A stretch of 64,000 nt of DNA. Origin: Xanthobacter sp. NM-59 (lineage in GTDB: Bacteria; Pseudomonadota; Alphaproteobacteria; Rhizobiales; Xanthobacteraceae). The position numbers and the translations under genes are program-made. The notes below the pieces were generated by a model that saw only the letters and a program-made list of their open reading frames with translations, was not told the origin of the DNA and did not search any database. Location: assembly GCF_021401125.1 (NCBI RefSeq), contig NZ_JACBFQ010000001.1, forward strand, positions 248,001 through 312,000. Reading direction: 5' to 3'. This document shows positions 46,813-56,423 of this stretch, piece after piece (position 1 is the first letter of the stretch; the number at the start of each line of letters is the position of its first letter).

Positions 46813-47576
46813 GCGGGCGCGCGGCCGTGGCGGCTCTGGCTAAGGTGGCATTTGAAAGGCGAGCCGCGCCGAGCGTCCCCCTCGAAGGCGCCGCCGATGT
46901 CGCCGCGCAGTTTCTCGCCCCTTGAGTGCTCCGCGCGACGGGGGCCTGGCAAGACCGCGCTGTGTTTCAGTATGCCCCAAGGTGGGACGTCGGCGCGCGC
47001 ATGACGGGGGCGCATGACGGGGGCGCATGACGGCGCGCGCCAGCTGCCGTGGCATCCCCATGCGCGGCGCCTCGGGCGGGGCGGCTGGCGGCGGGGCGGT
47101 GTTCAACCGGCGGGCGCATGTCGTCGGCCCGTTCCGGGCCTTCGCCGGGCCGCCCCCGATGGCGTGGGGTGGAGCTCACAGGGTGACGCCGTGGCGCACA
47201 GGGGGGGATGTTACCGGTCACCCAGTGTCGGTCATCTGGCGTCGGTCCGTTGGTACTGTCTCCTGCTGGGTGCCGCTCAGCAGGCTGGCGCCGCTCACTC
47301 GCACGGTGCCGGCAGCAGCCTCTGGGCGCGGCGGACGATGTCCTGCCTCAGTGCCCGCTGCGGGGGGTGTGGCGGCGAAGATGTTGATGGAGATGGTAGT
47401 GATCTCCGCGATGACCTCGTCGATCTTGGAGGTCGTTTGCGCTGGCCTCGTCCGCGCCCGCGTGCCCCGCCGCCAGGACTGACCGGCTTCGCGGGGTTGT
47501 GCTTTCGGCGTGGTCGGTCTGCCTGCCGCATTTCACTTTTTGATAGTGCTGTATCGTCAAAGCCTTAAGAGCAACA
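46813..47576. other. Gene-poor stretch with tandem repeat and possible gene remnant
   Basis: No complete gene is supported. Minus-strand sequence around 47385-47450 can be read as a protein-like segment (KIDEVIAEITTISINIFAA), which looks like a leftover of a coding region with no start, but open frames in other phases overlap and no family is recognised. The stretch also has a 13-bp tandem repeat. The last 50 bases before 47577 are AT-richer and may be the leader of the CRISPR-like array. Confidence 0.4.
46998..47033. repeat. 13-bp tandem repeat, 2.8 copies
   Basis: The unit CGCATGACGGGGG occurs at 46998-47010 and 47011-47023 exactly, and its first ten bases again at 47024-47033. No known function. 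Confidence 0.85.
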
Positions 47577-47848
47577 GGCTCCCCCGCCTATTCGGGGATG
47601 GACCGGTTTCAGTGAAACGTCGCGGGTTTTGCGCCGCGGCCCCCGCCTACGCGGGGATGGACCTTGCGTGTTCCATGTCACTGCAATCGCCGTGGCGTTC
47701 CCCCAGCTACGCGGGGGATGGCCCCCTCGACGATCTCGGCAAGGCCGCGAAAGCAGTGGCTCCCCCGCCTATGCGGGGATGGGGTCAGGGCAGGGTCACC
47801 ACAAAACCCGAGGATGATGAAGCTCCCCGCCGACGCGGGGGATGGGCG
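47577..47848 (+). CRISPR. Degenerate type I-E-like CRISPR array, five repeats
   Basis: Five similar ~29-base units start near 47577, 47636, 47696, 47758 and 47820 (periods of 59-62). The core is CCCCCGCCTA-CGGGGATGG with the stem CCCCGC/GCGGGG, close to type I-E repeats. The first unit ends GGACCG as in that family, while the 3' ends of later units diverge and unit 3 and 5 carry an extra G. Spacers are 30-33 bases and unrelated to each other. An AT-richer leader-like stretch precedes unit 1. No cas gene lies nearby, so this is probably an orphan, decaying array. Confidence 0.75.
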
Positions 47849-47899
47849 TCCGCAGGCGCGTTTGGCGGGCATCCGGGCGAGCGGCGGCTGGGCGGGCTT

Positions 47900-48358
47900 T
47901 CAGAAGGGGGCGGCGATCAGGTGCGTGACCGGGAGATCCAGCCGCTCGCACAGCAGCTGTGCCAATCGCAGGCGGTGGCAGCCTTCCACGTGGCGCTCGT
48001 AGCACAAAAGGCAGATGTGGCGGCCCTTGGCGAGGTCGGTGAGCTCGTCCAGCGCGGCCTTTGCCGCCGGGGTTTCCAGGTGCGCGTCATAGATGCGCAT
48101 GAGGGTTGCGTGATCGCCGGTGCGGGCGGCCAGCCGCCCTTCCTTGGGCGTGCCCAGCGCGCGCAGATGCACATAGCCGATGCTGTGTTCGCCGACGCCC
48201 GCCGCCAGCGCCGTCTTTGAAAAGCCGGGGCGGCGGGATGCCGCCACGGCGCGCACGTCCACCACCAGATCAACACCCGCCTCCGCCAGCGTGCCCTGGA
48301 ACGCGGAGGGGGTGGTCTGCTCATAGCCCACGGTGAAGAGTGCGGTGGTCTTGCTCAT
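47900..48358 (-). CDS. DUF488 family protein
   Basis: A 152-residue DUF488 protein: LFTVGYEQTTPSAFQGTL at the start, VVDVRAVAASRRPGFSK near 33, and the cysteine motif ICLLCYERHVEGCHR near 115-130, which are the conserved family blocks. Function is unknown. ATG 48358 with TGAGG upstream; the frame continues to 48463 but with no conservation. It lies close to the CRISPR-like array, whose last repeat is 50 bases from its stop. Confidence 0.9.
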   Translation of the reverse strand: MSKTTALFTVGYEQTTPSAFQGTLAEAGVDLVVDVRAVAASRRPGFSKTALAAGVGEHSIGYVHLRALGTPKEGRLAARTGDHATLMRIYDAHLETPAAKAALDELTDLAKGRHICLLCYERHVEGCHRLRLAQLLCERLDLPVTHLIAAPF

Positions 48359-48571
48359 GGCCTCATCACCAATTGGATCTGCTCTTCCGCTGCGACGCAA
48401 AATATTCGCCTCGTGCTCTTGCAATCGCACGCATGTGTCCGTGCCTATGGTAGCATCATCCATCTGTTGCGTTCAAATAATGTGCATTGCTGTCTTGGCA
48501 ATGGAGTATCGTTCGCTTTTGCGGGATATTTCCTGAAAATGCGGGTGTACAAGTGACAGGAGGGCAGCACG

Positions 48572-49765
48572 ATGCGCCTCTTCCAATGTGAAGTTTGCGG
48601 GCAGCTTCTTTATTTTGAAAATCGGCATTGCGAGCATTGTGGCCATCGCCTCGGCTATCTGCCGGGGCTGAACAAGCTGGTTGCGGTGGTTCCCGATGGG
48701 GACGGGGTGCGCGCCGTGGGCATGAACGAGCAGCGCTATCGCTTCTGCGCCAACGCGGAGCACGACACCTGCAATTGGCTCGTTCCTGAAGACCAGCACG
48801 AAGAATTCTGCCTCGCCTGCCGCCACAACCGTACCGTGCCGGACCTGACGAACCCCGCTTACCTGAAGAAATGGCGGCGGATCGAGATGGCCAAGCATCG
48901 GCTGATCTATTCGCTGCTCCAGCTCCAATTACCGCTCGAAAGCAACAAGGATCGTGAGGGGGGGCTCTGCTTCGACTTCCTGGCCGATCCCCCCGAGGCG
49001 GGCTTGCCCAAGGTGATGACCGGGCATGACAGCGGCCTCATCACCATCGCTCTCACGGAGGCGGATGATGCGGAGCGCGAGCAGCGCCGCAATGACATGG
49101 GCGAGCTGTATCGCACCCTTCTCGGCCATTTCCGGCACGAGGTGGGGCACTATTACTGGGATCTCCTGGTGCGCGATGCCGGCCGCATCCAGGCGTTCCG
49201 TGCGGTATTCGGCGACGAGAGCGTGGATTACGCCCAGGCGCTGAACCTCTATTACGATGCCGGGCCGCCGCAGAATTGGCAGGCGAACCATGTTTCCGCT
49301 TATGCGACCGCGCATCCTTGGGAGGATTTCGCCGAAACCTTCAAGCACTACATCCACATCGTGGATACGCTGGAGATGGCAGGCGCCTTCGGCATGCAGG
49401 TGGACCCCATGCTGGATGCCACCGGCGAGCTCCACTCGCATGTGGATTTCAATCCTTACGGATCGGGCGCCATCCAGGGCATGGTGAATGTCTGGCTGCC
49501 CATCGCCTTCGCGCTCAACAGCCTGAACCGGTGCCTGGGCATGGCCGATGCCTACCCCTTCATCCTGACGCCGGGGGTCATCGCCAAGCTCGGCTTTGTG
49601 CACCAACTCGTGCATCAGATGGTGCCGGCCGATGCCGACGGCGCCATGGACGCACCTGCGAGCGGGGGCGAGCAGTGCCTTGCCGCGAGCCCACCGGCGG
49701 CCGCACCCCTGGCGCCGCTCGGCGAGGAAGCTCCACCGCGCGAGGCCGCTGGCACGGCGGCCTGA
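48572..49765 (+). CDS. Putative zinc-binding metallopeptidase (zinc-ribbon type)
   Basis: A 397-residue protein with an N-terminal zinc ribbon (CEVCGQLLYFENRHCEHCGHRLG) and a second cysteine set (CANAEHDTCNW, CLACRHN), then a domain with HEVGH at residues 189-193 followed by YYWD, the metallopeptidase-like motif of this family (formerly DUF2248). No signal peptide, so cytoplasmic. The last 60 residues are proline/alanine-rich. ACAGGAGGG precedes the ATG. Substrates are unknown. A GC-rich hairpin (about 49771-49793) lies just after the stop. Confidence 0.9.
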   Translation: MRLFQCEVCGQLLYFENRHCEHCGHRLGYLPGLNKLVAVVPDGDGVRAVGMNEQRYRFCANAEHDTCNWLVPEDQHEEFCLACRHNRTVPDLTNPAYLKKWRRIEMAKHRLIYSLLQLQLPLESNKDREGGLCFDFLADPPEAGLPKVMTGHDSGLITIALTEADDAEREQRRNDMGELYRTLLGHFRHEVGHYYWDLLVRDAGRIQAFRAVFGDESVDYAQALNLYYDAGPPQNWQANHVSAYATAHPWEDFAETFKHYIHIVDTLEMAGAFGMQVDPMLDATGELHSHVDFNPYGSGAIQGMVNVWLPIAFALNSLNRCLGMADAYPFILTPGVIAKLGFVHQLVHQMVPADADGAMDAPASGGEQCLAASPPAAAPLAPLGEEAPPREAAGTAA

Positions 49766-49885
49766 GCATCGCCCCGCTTCGCGGAGCGGGGGCAAGCTTA
49801 GGGGGGTGGTGCATTTTCCTGATGCGAAGCGGCATGTGCCACGCGCAAGCGCGGCCACGCTACTGCACCGCGTGAGGGCCTCCGC

Positions 49886-52654
49886 CTATTCGGCGGAGGC
49901 TGCCTTTCCGGTTTTCTTCGCCGGGGCTTTTTCCGCCGAAGCGGCCTTGGTGGCGGTCTTTCCGGTGGTCGCCTTGGCCGGTGCCTTTTTGGCCGCGGTC
50001 TTTTTCGCGGGCGCGGCTTCGCCGTCGTCGCCCTCGGCCTTCGCGGTGGTCTTCGCTGCGGCCTTGGTTTTGGTGCCCGTCGACTTCGCGCTCGTCGACT
50101 TGGTGCCCGCAGCCTTGGTGGCGGTCTTGCGCGGGGCCTTGGCGGGGGCGCTCGCAGCCTTGGCGTCGATGAGGGCGACCGCGTCAGCCAGGGTGAGGGC
50201 TTCCGGATCCGTGGACTTGGGCAGGGTGGCGTTCACCTTGCCATGGTTCACATAAGGCCCGAAGCGTCCGGCGCGCACGGTGATCGGCCCGCCGAGGGTG
50301 GGATGATCACCCAGCGTGCGGCCGGCGGGCGCCGCATTGCGCGGGCCGCGTCCCTTGGTCTGCTTTTCCGCGATCAGCGTGACGGCCCGGTTGAGGCCGA
50401 TATTCAGCACGTCGTCGCCGTTTTCCAGGTTCGCGTAGGTGCGGCCATGCTGCACATAGGGGCCGTAGCGGCCGATGCTGGCGAGGATGGGCTCGCCGTC
50501 ATCCGGATGCTTGCCCACCTCGCGCGGCAAAGCGAGCAGCTTCAGCGCGGTGTCGAGGTCCACATCGGCGGCGGCAAGGCCCTTGGGCAGGGAAGAGCGC
50601 TTGGGCTTCTCCCCATCCTTGGCTTCGCCGAGCTGGAGATAGGTGCCGAACCGGCCGACGCGCACCGTCACCTCATCCCCGCTTTCCGGGTCGAGGCCGA
50701 GCACGCGCTTGCCGTCGCCCTCCGGCGAGCCGTCGCCGGTGAGGGGCTGGGTGTGGCGGCATTCCGGATAGTTCGAGCAGCCGATGAAGGCGCCGAACTT
50801 GCCCATCTTCAGCGACAGCCGTCCATTGCCGCAGGTGGGGCACAGGCGCGGATCGGAGCCGTCTTCCCGCGGCGGGAAGATGTGGGCGGTGAGCATCTCG
50901 TCCAGGGCATCGAGCACCTGGGAAACACGCAATTCCTTGGTGGCGCCGATGGCGGCGTGGAAATCCTTCCAGAAGTCGCGCAGCACCTGCTTCCAGTCGA
51001 TCTGCGCCGCCGAGATCTCGTCGAGCTTCTCCTCGAGATCGGCGGTGAAATCATACTCCACATAGCGCTTGAAGAAGCTCTCGAGGAAGGCGGTGACCAG
51101 CCGGCCCTTGTCCTCGGCCACCAGCCTCTTCTTTTCCAGCTTCACATATTCACGGTCGCGCAGCACCGCGAGCACGGCGGCATAGGTGGAGGGGCGGCCG
51201 ATGCCCAGCTCTTCCATGCGTTTCACCAGCGAGGCTTCCGAATAACGCGGCGGCGGCTCGGTGAAGTGCTGGGCGGTCTGGATCTCGCGCTTGTCGAGGC
51301 CTTCGCCCGCGCTCATCGCGGGCAGGCGGCGACCCTCCTCGTCCTCGTCCTCGTCGTCCTTGCCCTCGCGATAGAGGGTGAGGAAGCCGTCGAACTTCAC
51401 CACCGTGCCGGTGGCGGACAGGTCGAGGGTGCGGGCGCCGGCCTTGGCCTCGATGTCGGCGGTGGTGCGCTCCAGCTCGGCCGATTCCATCTGGCTGGCG
51501 ATGGTGCGGGTCCAGATGAGCTCATAGAGCCGGGCCTGTTCGGCATCCAGGTGCCGCGCCACCTCCTTGGGCAGGCGGCCGGGATCGGTGGGGCGAATGG
51601 CCTCGTGGGCCTCCTGGGCGTTCTTCGCCTTCACCGTGTATTTGCGCGGCACGCCGGGCAGATAGCGCGGGCCGAACTGCTTGCCGATGGCGCTGCGGGT
51701 GGCGGAGATGGCTTCCGGGGCCATGTCCACGCCGTCGGTACGCATATAGGTGATGAGGCCCACCGTCTCTCCGCCCAGGTCCACGCCTTCATAAAGGCGC
51801 TGGGCGATCTGCATGGTGCGGGCCGGGGCGAGGCCGAGCTTGCGGCTGGCTTCCTGCTGCAGGGTGGAGGTGGTGAAAGGCGGCTGCGGATGCCGCTTCA
51901 CCGGCTTGGCTTCCACCGAGCGCACGCGGAACTGGGCGCTGTCCAGGGCGGCGCGGAAGGCCTTGGCCTCATCCGCCGTGCCCACCGACAGGCGGGTGAT
52001 CTTCTTGCCGTCGGCGCCCACCAGCCGCGCTTCGAACTCGTCAGCGCGCGGCGTGGCGAGTCGGGCGACGATGGACCAGTATTCCTTGGGGACGAAGGTC
52101 TCGATCTCCCGCTCGCGGTCGCAGACGAGGCGCAGCGCCACCGATTGCACGCGGCCGGCCGAGCGGGCGCCGGGCAGCTTGCGCCACAGCACCGGGGAAA
52201 GGGTGAAGCCCACCAGATAGTCCAGCGCGCGGCGGGCGAGATAGGCATCCACCAGCGCCACGTCGATGGCGCGGGGCGCCTTCATGGCGTCGAGCACGGC
52301 CTGCTTGGTGATGGCGTTGAACACCACCCGCTCGACCTTCTGGTGCTTGATGGCCTTCTTCTGCCGCAGCACCTCCAGCACGTGCCAGGAGATGGCCTCA
52401 CCTTCGCGATCCGGGTCGGTGGCGAGGATGAGGGCGTCGGCGCCCTTCACGGCGGTGGCGATCTCATTGAGCCGCTTCTGTGCCTTGGGATCCACCTCCC
52501 AAAGCATGTGGAAGTCGGCGTCGGGATCAACCGAACCGTCCTTGGAGGGCAGGTCACGAACATGGCCGTAGGAGGCGATGACCTCGTAGCCCGGACCCAG
52601 ATATTTGTTGATCGTCTTCGCTTTGGCCGGCGATTCGACGATGACGACCTGCAT
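49886..52654 (-). CDS. topA: DNA topoisomerase I
   Basis: A 922-residue type IA topoisomerase that relaxes negative supercoils. TOPRIM domain at residues ~1-140 (VVIVESPAKAKTINKYLG; DPDREGEAISWH), active-site Tyr in LITYMRTDGV near 301, a C4 zinc finger (CPTCGNGRLSLKMGKFGAFIGC) near 600-625, then topoisomerase C-terminal repeats, and a Lys/Ala/Thr-rich tail over the last ~85 residues, typical of alphaproteobacteria. Start at MQVVIVESP; the upstream frame extension is not conserved. In many relatives dprA and topA are neighbours; here the 79-residue gene lies between. Confidence 0.97.
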   Translation of the reverse strand: MQVVIVESPAKAKTINKYLGPGYEVIASYGHVRDLPSKDGSVDPDADFHMLWEVDPKAQKRLNEIATAVKGADALILATDPDREGEAISWHVLEVLRQKKAIKHQKVERVVFNAITKQAVLDAMKAPRAIDVALVDAYLARRALDYLVGFTLSPVLWRKLPGARSAGRVQSVALRLVCDREREIETFVPKEYWSIVARLATPRADEFEARLVGADGKKITRLSVGTADEAKAFRAALDSAQFRVRSVEAKPVKRHPQPPFTTSTLQQEASRKLGLAPARTMQIAQRLYEGVDLGGETVGLITYMRTDGVDMAPEAISATRSAIGKQFGPRYLPGVPRKYTVKAKNAQEAHEAIRPTDPGRLPKEVARHLDAEQARLYELIWTRTIASQMESAELERTTADIEAKAGARTLDLSATGTVVKFDGFLTLYREGKDDEDEDEEGRRLPAMSAGEGLDKREIQTAQHFTEPPPRYSEASLVKRMEELGIGRPSTYAAVLAVLRDREYVKLEKKRLVAEDKGRLVTAFLESFFKRYVEYDFTADLEEKLDEISAAQIDWKQVLRDFWKDFHAAIGATKELRVSQVLDALDEMLTAHIFPPREDGSDPRLCPTCGNGRLSLKMGKFGAFIGCSNYPECRHTQPLTGDGSPEGDGKRVLGLDPESGDEVTVRVGRFGTYLQLGEAKDGEKPKRSSLPKGLAAADVDLDTALKLLALPREVGKHPDDGEPILASIGRYGPYVQHGRTYANLENGDDVLNIGLNRAVTLIAEKQTKGRGPRNAAPAGRTLGDHPTLGGPITVRAGRFGPYVNHGKVNATLPKSTDPEALTLADAVALIDAKAASAPAKAPRKTATKAAGTKSTSAKSTGTKTKAAAKTTAKAEGDDGEAAPAKKTAAKKAPAKATTGKTATKAASAEKAPAKKTGKAASAE

Positions 52655-53031
52655 GACCCAAAGTCTCTCTCTGGTCCGTGGCCCCATTGCGCGGACCCTT
52701 GGGAAAGGCCTGCGCAAGACGCTCCGGCGCGGGGCATGGTGCTTGTCGCACCCCCCATCGCGGGTCGCGCCTCATTGCGCCGGTGTTCCCCCAAAGCCGG
52801 AACTCTCGGGCCACGATGCTCATTTCACAGGGGAAACAGCATCAGCGTGCGCCGGGCGCTCCAAAGGCGGCTGCAAGATGGGCACGCCGGGGGCGCCTGT
52901 CAAATGGCAAGGTTGCCGGACGCCAGAGTCGGGCCCCTTTGTTGAATGCAACCATAGGTGTGTTTAAATATGTAAATCAACCTGTAAGACCTGTGCCGGA
53001 CCGGTTGGACGGCACGCGACAGGATCACCTC
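52655..53031. other. Intergenic region between topA and the 79-residue gene
   Basis: About 380 bases between divergent starts. The right end is unusually AT-rich (52940-52990, AATATGTAAATCAACC). It must hold the promoters of topA and of the small downstream gene. No protein or RNA gene recognised. Confidence 0.5.
52942..52970 (+). promoter_or_regulatory. Possible sigma-70 promoter
   Basis: TTGAAT (52942-52947) and TAAATA (52965-52970) are separated by 17 bases, inside an AT-rich patch of otherwise GC-rich DNA, 62 bases before the ATG of the 79-residue gene. Match to the consensus is moderate. Confidence 0.35.
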
Positions 53032-53271
53032 ATGGACAAGACTGCAGGCGATGGAACCCCTCGGGATGCCGCGTCCGGGCCGCGTGGAGCGGAGCTGCCC
53101 ATCGTGGGTGATCCGGCCGCTGCGGCTGCCTATATCGGCGCGCTGAGCGAGGAGCTGTCGCGCCTTGCGCGGGGCAATGGCCTGACGACCCTGGCTTATA
53201 TCCTTGAGATGGCCCGCCTCGAAGCGCGCGATATCACGATTGCGCGGGGCGAGGACAACAACCGGCGCTGA
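53032..53271 (+). CDS. Conserved small helical protein, 79 residues
   Basis: A 79-residue protein whose C-terminal half is helical (AAAYIGALSEELSRLARGNGLTTLAYILEMARLEA). The same style of short protein is common in rhizobial relatives, as recalled; no function is known. The ATG at 53032 has AGGATCACC upstream; a longer frame from 52678 is rejected because it covers the promoter region. It converges with dprA, whose stop is 10 bases away. Confidence 0.65.
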   Translation: MDKTAGDGTPRDAASGPRGAELPIVGDPAAAAAYIGALSEELSRLARGNGLTTLAYILEMARLEARDITIARGEDNNRR

Positions 53272-53281
53272 GGCGGTCGGC

Positions 53282-54435
53282 TCAGCGCAGCGCCACCAGG
53301 CCGGGGCCGGGGCGGTCCAGGCGACCGGCCAGATCCAGTTCCAGCAGCACGATTTGAACCTCCGTCACCGCGCAACCCGACAGACGCACGAGATCATCGA
53401 TGGCGGCGGGTGTCGGGCCGAGCAGTTCCACGATGCGGGCGCGCGCGTCATCGGCCGGCTCGGTGGGACCAAGGCTGTGGCCGCTCGAGGGCTGCTCCGC
53501 TTCCAGGTTGGTGTCGGCAGGCCGCCCCAGGATGGGGGCCAAGACATCGGTGATGTCGGCGGCCTCGGTCACCAGCGTGGCGCCCTGCTTCAGCAGCCGG
53601 TTGGTGCCGCCGGAGCGCGGATCGAGCGGCGAGCCCGGAACGGCAAAGACCTCGCGCCCCTGCTCGCCGGCGAGGCGGGCGGTGATGAGCGAGCCGGAGC
53701 GTTCCGCCGCCTCCACCACCACGACCCCTAGAGCCATGCCGGAAACGAGGCGATTGCGCCGCGGAAAGTCGCGCGCGCGGGGCTCCCAGGTCAGCGGCAT
53801 CTCGGACACCACGGCCCCGAGGTCCGCCACCCGCTCGATGAGCTTCAGGTTTTCCGGAGGATAGGGCCGCGCGAGGCCACCGCGAAAACACCTACGGTTC
53901 CCCGTTCCAGGCTGGCCTCGTGGGCGGCGGCATCGATGCCGCGGGCAAGGCCGGATGCCACCACATAGCCCGCGGCGCCCAGGTCCCGCGCCAGCTGCTG
54001 GGCGAAGGTGCGCCCTGCAGCCGATGCGTTGCGGGCGCCGACGATGCCGACCATGGGGCTGCGCAGCACCTCGCTGCGCCCGCGCACCGCGAGCAGCGGG
54101 GGCGCGTCATCCAGGCTGCGCAGGGCGAAGGGATAGTCGGCTTCACCCAGCGCCACCAGCCGCGCCTTGCCGCGCTCGAGGGCAGCCATTTCCGCCTCGG
54201 CCTCGGCAAGGCTGGGAATGCGGGGCGGCAGCAGGCGCCCGCCGCGGCGGGCGAGGGTCGGCAGCGCCTCCAGGGCGGCCGCTGCGCCGCCGAACTGGTT
54301 GATGAGGGTGCGGAAGGTGCGGGGGCCCACATTCTCCGTGCGGATCAGGCGCAGCCAGTCCCGGCGCTGCTCGGCGCTCAGCAGCTCGCCCTTGCGTGGG
54401 CCGCCTTTGGGGCTGGATGAGCGCTTGGGAGGCAC
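53282..54435 (-). pseudogene. dprA: DNA processing protein DprA, frameshifted
   Basis: Two frames together make a full DprA. The first (54435-53845) has the N-terminal SAM-like part and the Rossmann start [25 protein letters not shown]...[11 protein letters not shown], then leaves frame after GTVGVF. The second (from about 53880 to 53282) resumes exactly at [14 protein letters not shown] and continues through VSEMPLTWEPRARDFPRRNRLVSGMALG to the C-terminal winged helix. One base (a C in a GCCGG context) appears missing at about 53881-53883. DprA loads RecA on incoming single-stranded DNA in transformation. It could be a real mutation or a sequencing error. Confidence 0.88.
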
Positions 54436-54443
54436 CGGCGCGC

Positions 54444-55052
54444 TTAGCCCTTCGCGCCGATCTTGCCCTCAGTGCCGTTGGCCAGGCGCTGGATGTTCTG
54501 GCGATGCTTGATCCACAACAGGAGCGTGAGCACAGCCAGTAGCAGGGCCATCTTGTCGTCGCCCTTCCAGAACACCAGCGCCACCGAGGCCACTGAGGCG
54601 GTGAGCGCGGCCAGGGATGAGTAGCGGCTGAAATAGGCCACCGTCAGCCACACCAGGCAGAACACCACCGCCACCGGCCAGGCCAGCCCCAGGATCACGC
54701 CGAGGAAGGTGGCGACGCCCTTGCCGCCCTTGAACTTCAGCCATACCGGGAAGATGTGGCCCAGGAAGGCGCCCAGCGCCGCCACCAGCGCCGCGGTTTC
54801 GCCGGCCAGCTCGCGCGCCACCAGAACCGCGATCGTCCCCTTCAGCGCGTCGCCCAGCAGGGTCAGGACGGCAAGGTCCTTGCGGCCTGTGCGCAGCACG
54901 TTGGTGGCGCCGATATTGCCGGAGCCGATGGAGCGGATGTCCTTGGTGCCCGCGCGGCGGGTCAGCAGCAGGCCGAAGGGGATGGACCCCAGAAGATAGC
55001 CGAGGACCAGCGCCAGGGGGTGCAGGAGCGACGGCGGAAGTTCAGCGAGCAT
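54444..55052 (-). CDS. plsY: Acyl-phosphate:glycerol-3-phosphate acyltransferase
   Basis: A 202-residue inner membrane enzyme with about five helices that makes lysophosphatidic acid from acyl-phosphate and glycerol-3-phosphate, the first step of phospholipid synthesis. The three PlsY motifs are visible: [10 protein letters not shown] with [16 protein letters not shown], the glycine-rich [17 protein letters not shown], and a less conserved C-terminal motif with RYSSL. It starts the pyrBC-plsY-dprA run on this strand; the pyrC-like gene ends 54 bases upstream and dprA begins 8 bases downstream. Confidence 0.95.
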   Translation of the reverse strand: MLAELPPSLLHPLALVLGYLLGSIPFGLLLTRRAGTKDIRSIGSGNIGATNVLRTGRKDLAVLTLLGDALKGTIAVLVARELAGETAALVAALGAFLGHIFPVWLKFKGGKGVATFLGVILGLAWPVAVVFCLVWLTVAYFSRYSSLAALTASVASVALVFWKGDDKMALLLAVLTLLLWIKHRQNIQRLANGTEGKIGAKG

Positions 55053-55106
55053 GGCGGACCCGGAGCGGGGAGGGCGGATGAGGCGTGGGCGTCACACGTG
55101 GGAGTG

Positions 55107-56423
55107 TCAAACGTATTCGTACACGACCTCGCCGGCAACGATGGTGCGCAGCACCCGGCCGGTGAGGCGCGCCTCGTCGAACGGCGTGTTGCGCGAGCGC
55201 GACTTGAGCGAGCCCGGCTCCAGCACGAACGGCATGTCCGGATCGAACACCACCACGTCCGCCGGCGCGCCCGGCTTCAGGGTGCCGCCCTTGAGGCCCA
55301 GGATCTGCGCCGGCCGCGTGGAAAGGGAGGCCAGCAGCGTCACCAGGTCCACCGTGTCGGCGTGCACGAGCCGCAGCGCGGCCGGCAGCAGGGTTTCCAG
55401 GCCGATAGCACCCGGCTCCGCCTCGGAGAAGGGCAGGCGCTTGCCTTCCACATCCTGCGGCACATGGTCGGACACCACCACGTCGATGAGGCCGGAGGAC
55501 AGGGCGTGAATGAGCGCCTGCCGGTCCTCTTCCGCACGCAACGGCGGCTGCAGCCGGAAATAGGTGCGGTAGCCGGAAACGTCGAGCTCGTTGAAGGAGA
55601 GGTGATTCACCGTGACGGAGGCGGTCACCGGCAGGCCGGCTTCCTTCGCGCGCTCCAGCACCTCCAGCGATTCGGCGCAGGTGAGGGCGGCCGCGTGGTA
55701 GCGCCCGCGCACGCCGGCGACGAGCCGCAGGTCCCGCTCCAGAACGATGGTTTCCGCGGCCTTGGGAATGCCGGGCAGGCCCATGCGCGAGGCGAACTCG
55801 CCCTCGTTCATGGCGCCCTTGGAGAGGGTGGCATCCTCGGTGTGATGCACGATCAGCGCGTCAAAATCCCGCGCATAGGAGAGGGCGCGGCGCAGCACCA
55901 GCGAGTTCATCACCGAATGGTGGGCATCGGTGAAGGCGACGGCGCCGGCCGCCTTCAGCAGGCCCACCTCCGTCATCTCCTCGCCCTTCATGCCGCGGGT
56001 GATGGCGGCCATGGGATGCACGCGCACCACGGCCGTGTCACGGGCGCGGCGCAGGATAAAGTCGACGATGGCGGGGTCGTCCACCACCGGGTCGGTGTCC
56101 GGCTGGCATACCAGGGTGGTGACGCCGCCGGCCGCCGCCGCATGGCTGGCGGAGGCGAGGGTCTCCAGGTGCTCGAAGCCGGGCTCGCCGGCGAAGGCGC
56201 GCATGTCCACGAGGCCGGGGGCCGCAACGGCGCCCTTGCAGTCCACCACCTCGGCGCCCTCGGGGATGCCGGCGGCGGCGATGCCGAAGGCGGCGTCCTT
56301 GATGACGCCGTCGGCGAGATAGAGGTCGCCCTTGAAGTCGGCGCCCCGCGAGGGGTCGATGATGCGGGCATTGGCGAGCAGGAGGGGGCGCGGCTCGCGC
56401 GCGAAGATGCGGGCGTCACGCAT
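55107..56423 (-). CDS. Dihydroorotase-like protein lacking metal ligands (PyrC')
   Basis: A 438-residue class I dihydroorotase homologue partnered with aspartate carbamoyltransferase. The usual DMHVHLREPG is here [10 protein letters not shown], so both zinc-binding histidines are missing; the later PHH motif is VNH and DHAPH is DHVPQ. It therefore cannot be a normal dihydroorotase. In Pseudomonas an inactive PyrC' is a structural subunit of the PyrB complex, and the same is likely here. ATG 56423 overlaps the pyrB stop by 8 bases; the frame extends to 56471. The active dihydroorotase must be elsewhere. Confidence 0.9.
   Translation of the reverse strand: MRDARIFAREPRPLLLANARIIDPSRGADFKGDLYLADGVIKDAAFGIAAAGIPEGAEVVDCKGAVAAPGLVDMRAFAGEPGFEHLETLASASHAAAAGGVTTLVCQPDTDPVVDDPAIVDFILRRARDTAVVRVHPMAAITRGMKGEEMTEVGLLKAAGAVAFTDAHHSVMNSLVLRRALSYARDFDALIVHHTEDATLSKGAMNEGEFASRMGLPGIPKAAETIVLERDLRLVAGVRGRYHAAALTCAESLEVLERAKEAGLPVTASVTVNHLSFNELDVSGYRTYFRLQPPLRAEEDRQALIHALSSGLIDVVVSDHVPQDVEGKRLPFSEAEPGAIGLETLLPAALRLVHADTVDLVTLLASLSTRPAQILGLKGGTLKPGAPADVVVFDPDMPFVLEPGSLKSRSRNTPFDEARLTGRVLRTIVAGEVVYEYV

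Noticed and set aside
50243-52945. 900-codon plus-strand open frame opposite topA
   Set aside because: It is the antisense shadow of topA in GC-rich DNA: His/Gly/Arg-rich, no domain, and no ribosome binding site.
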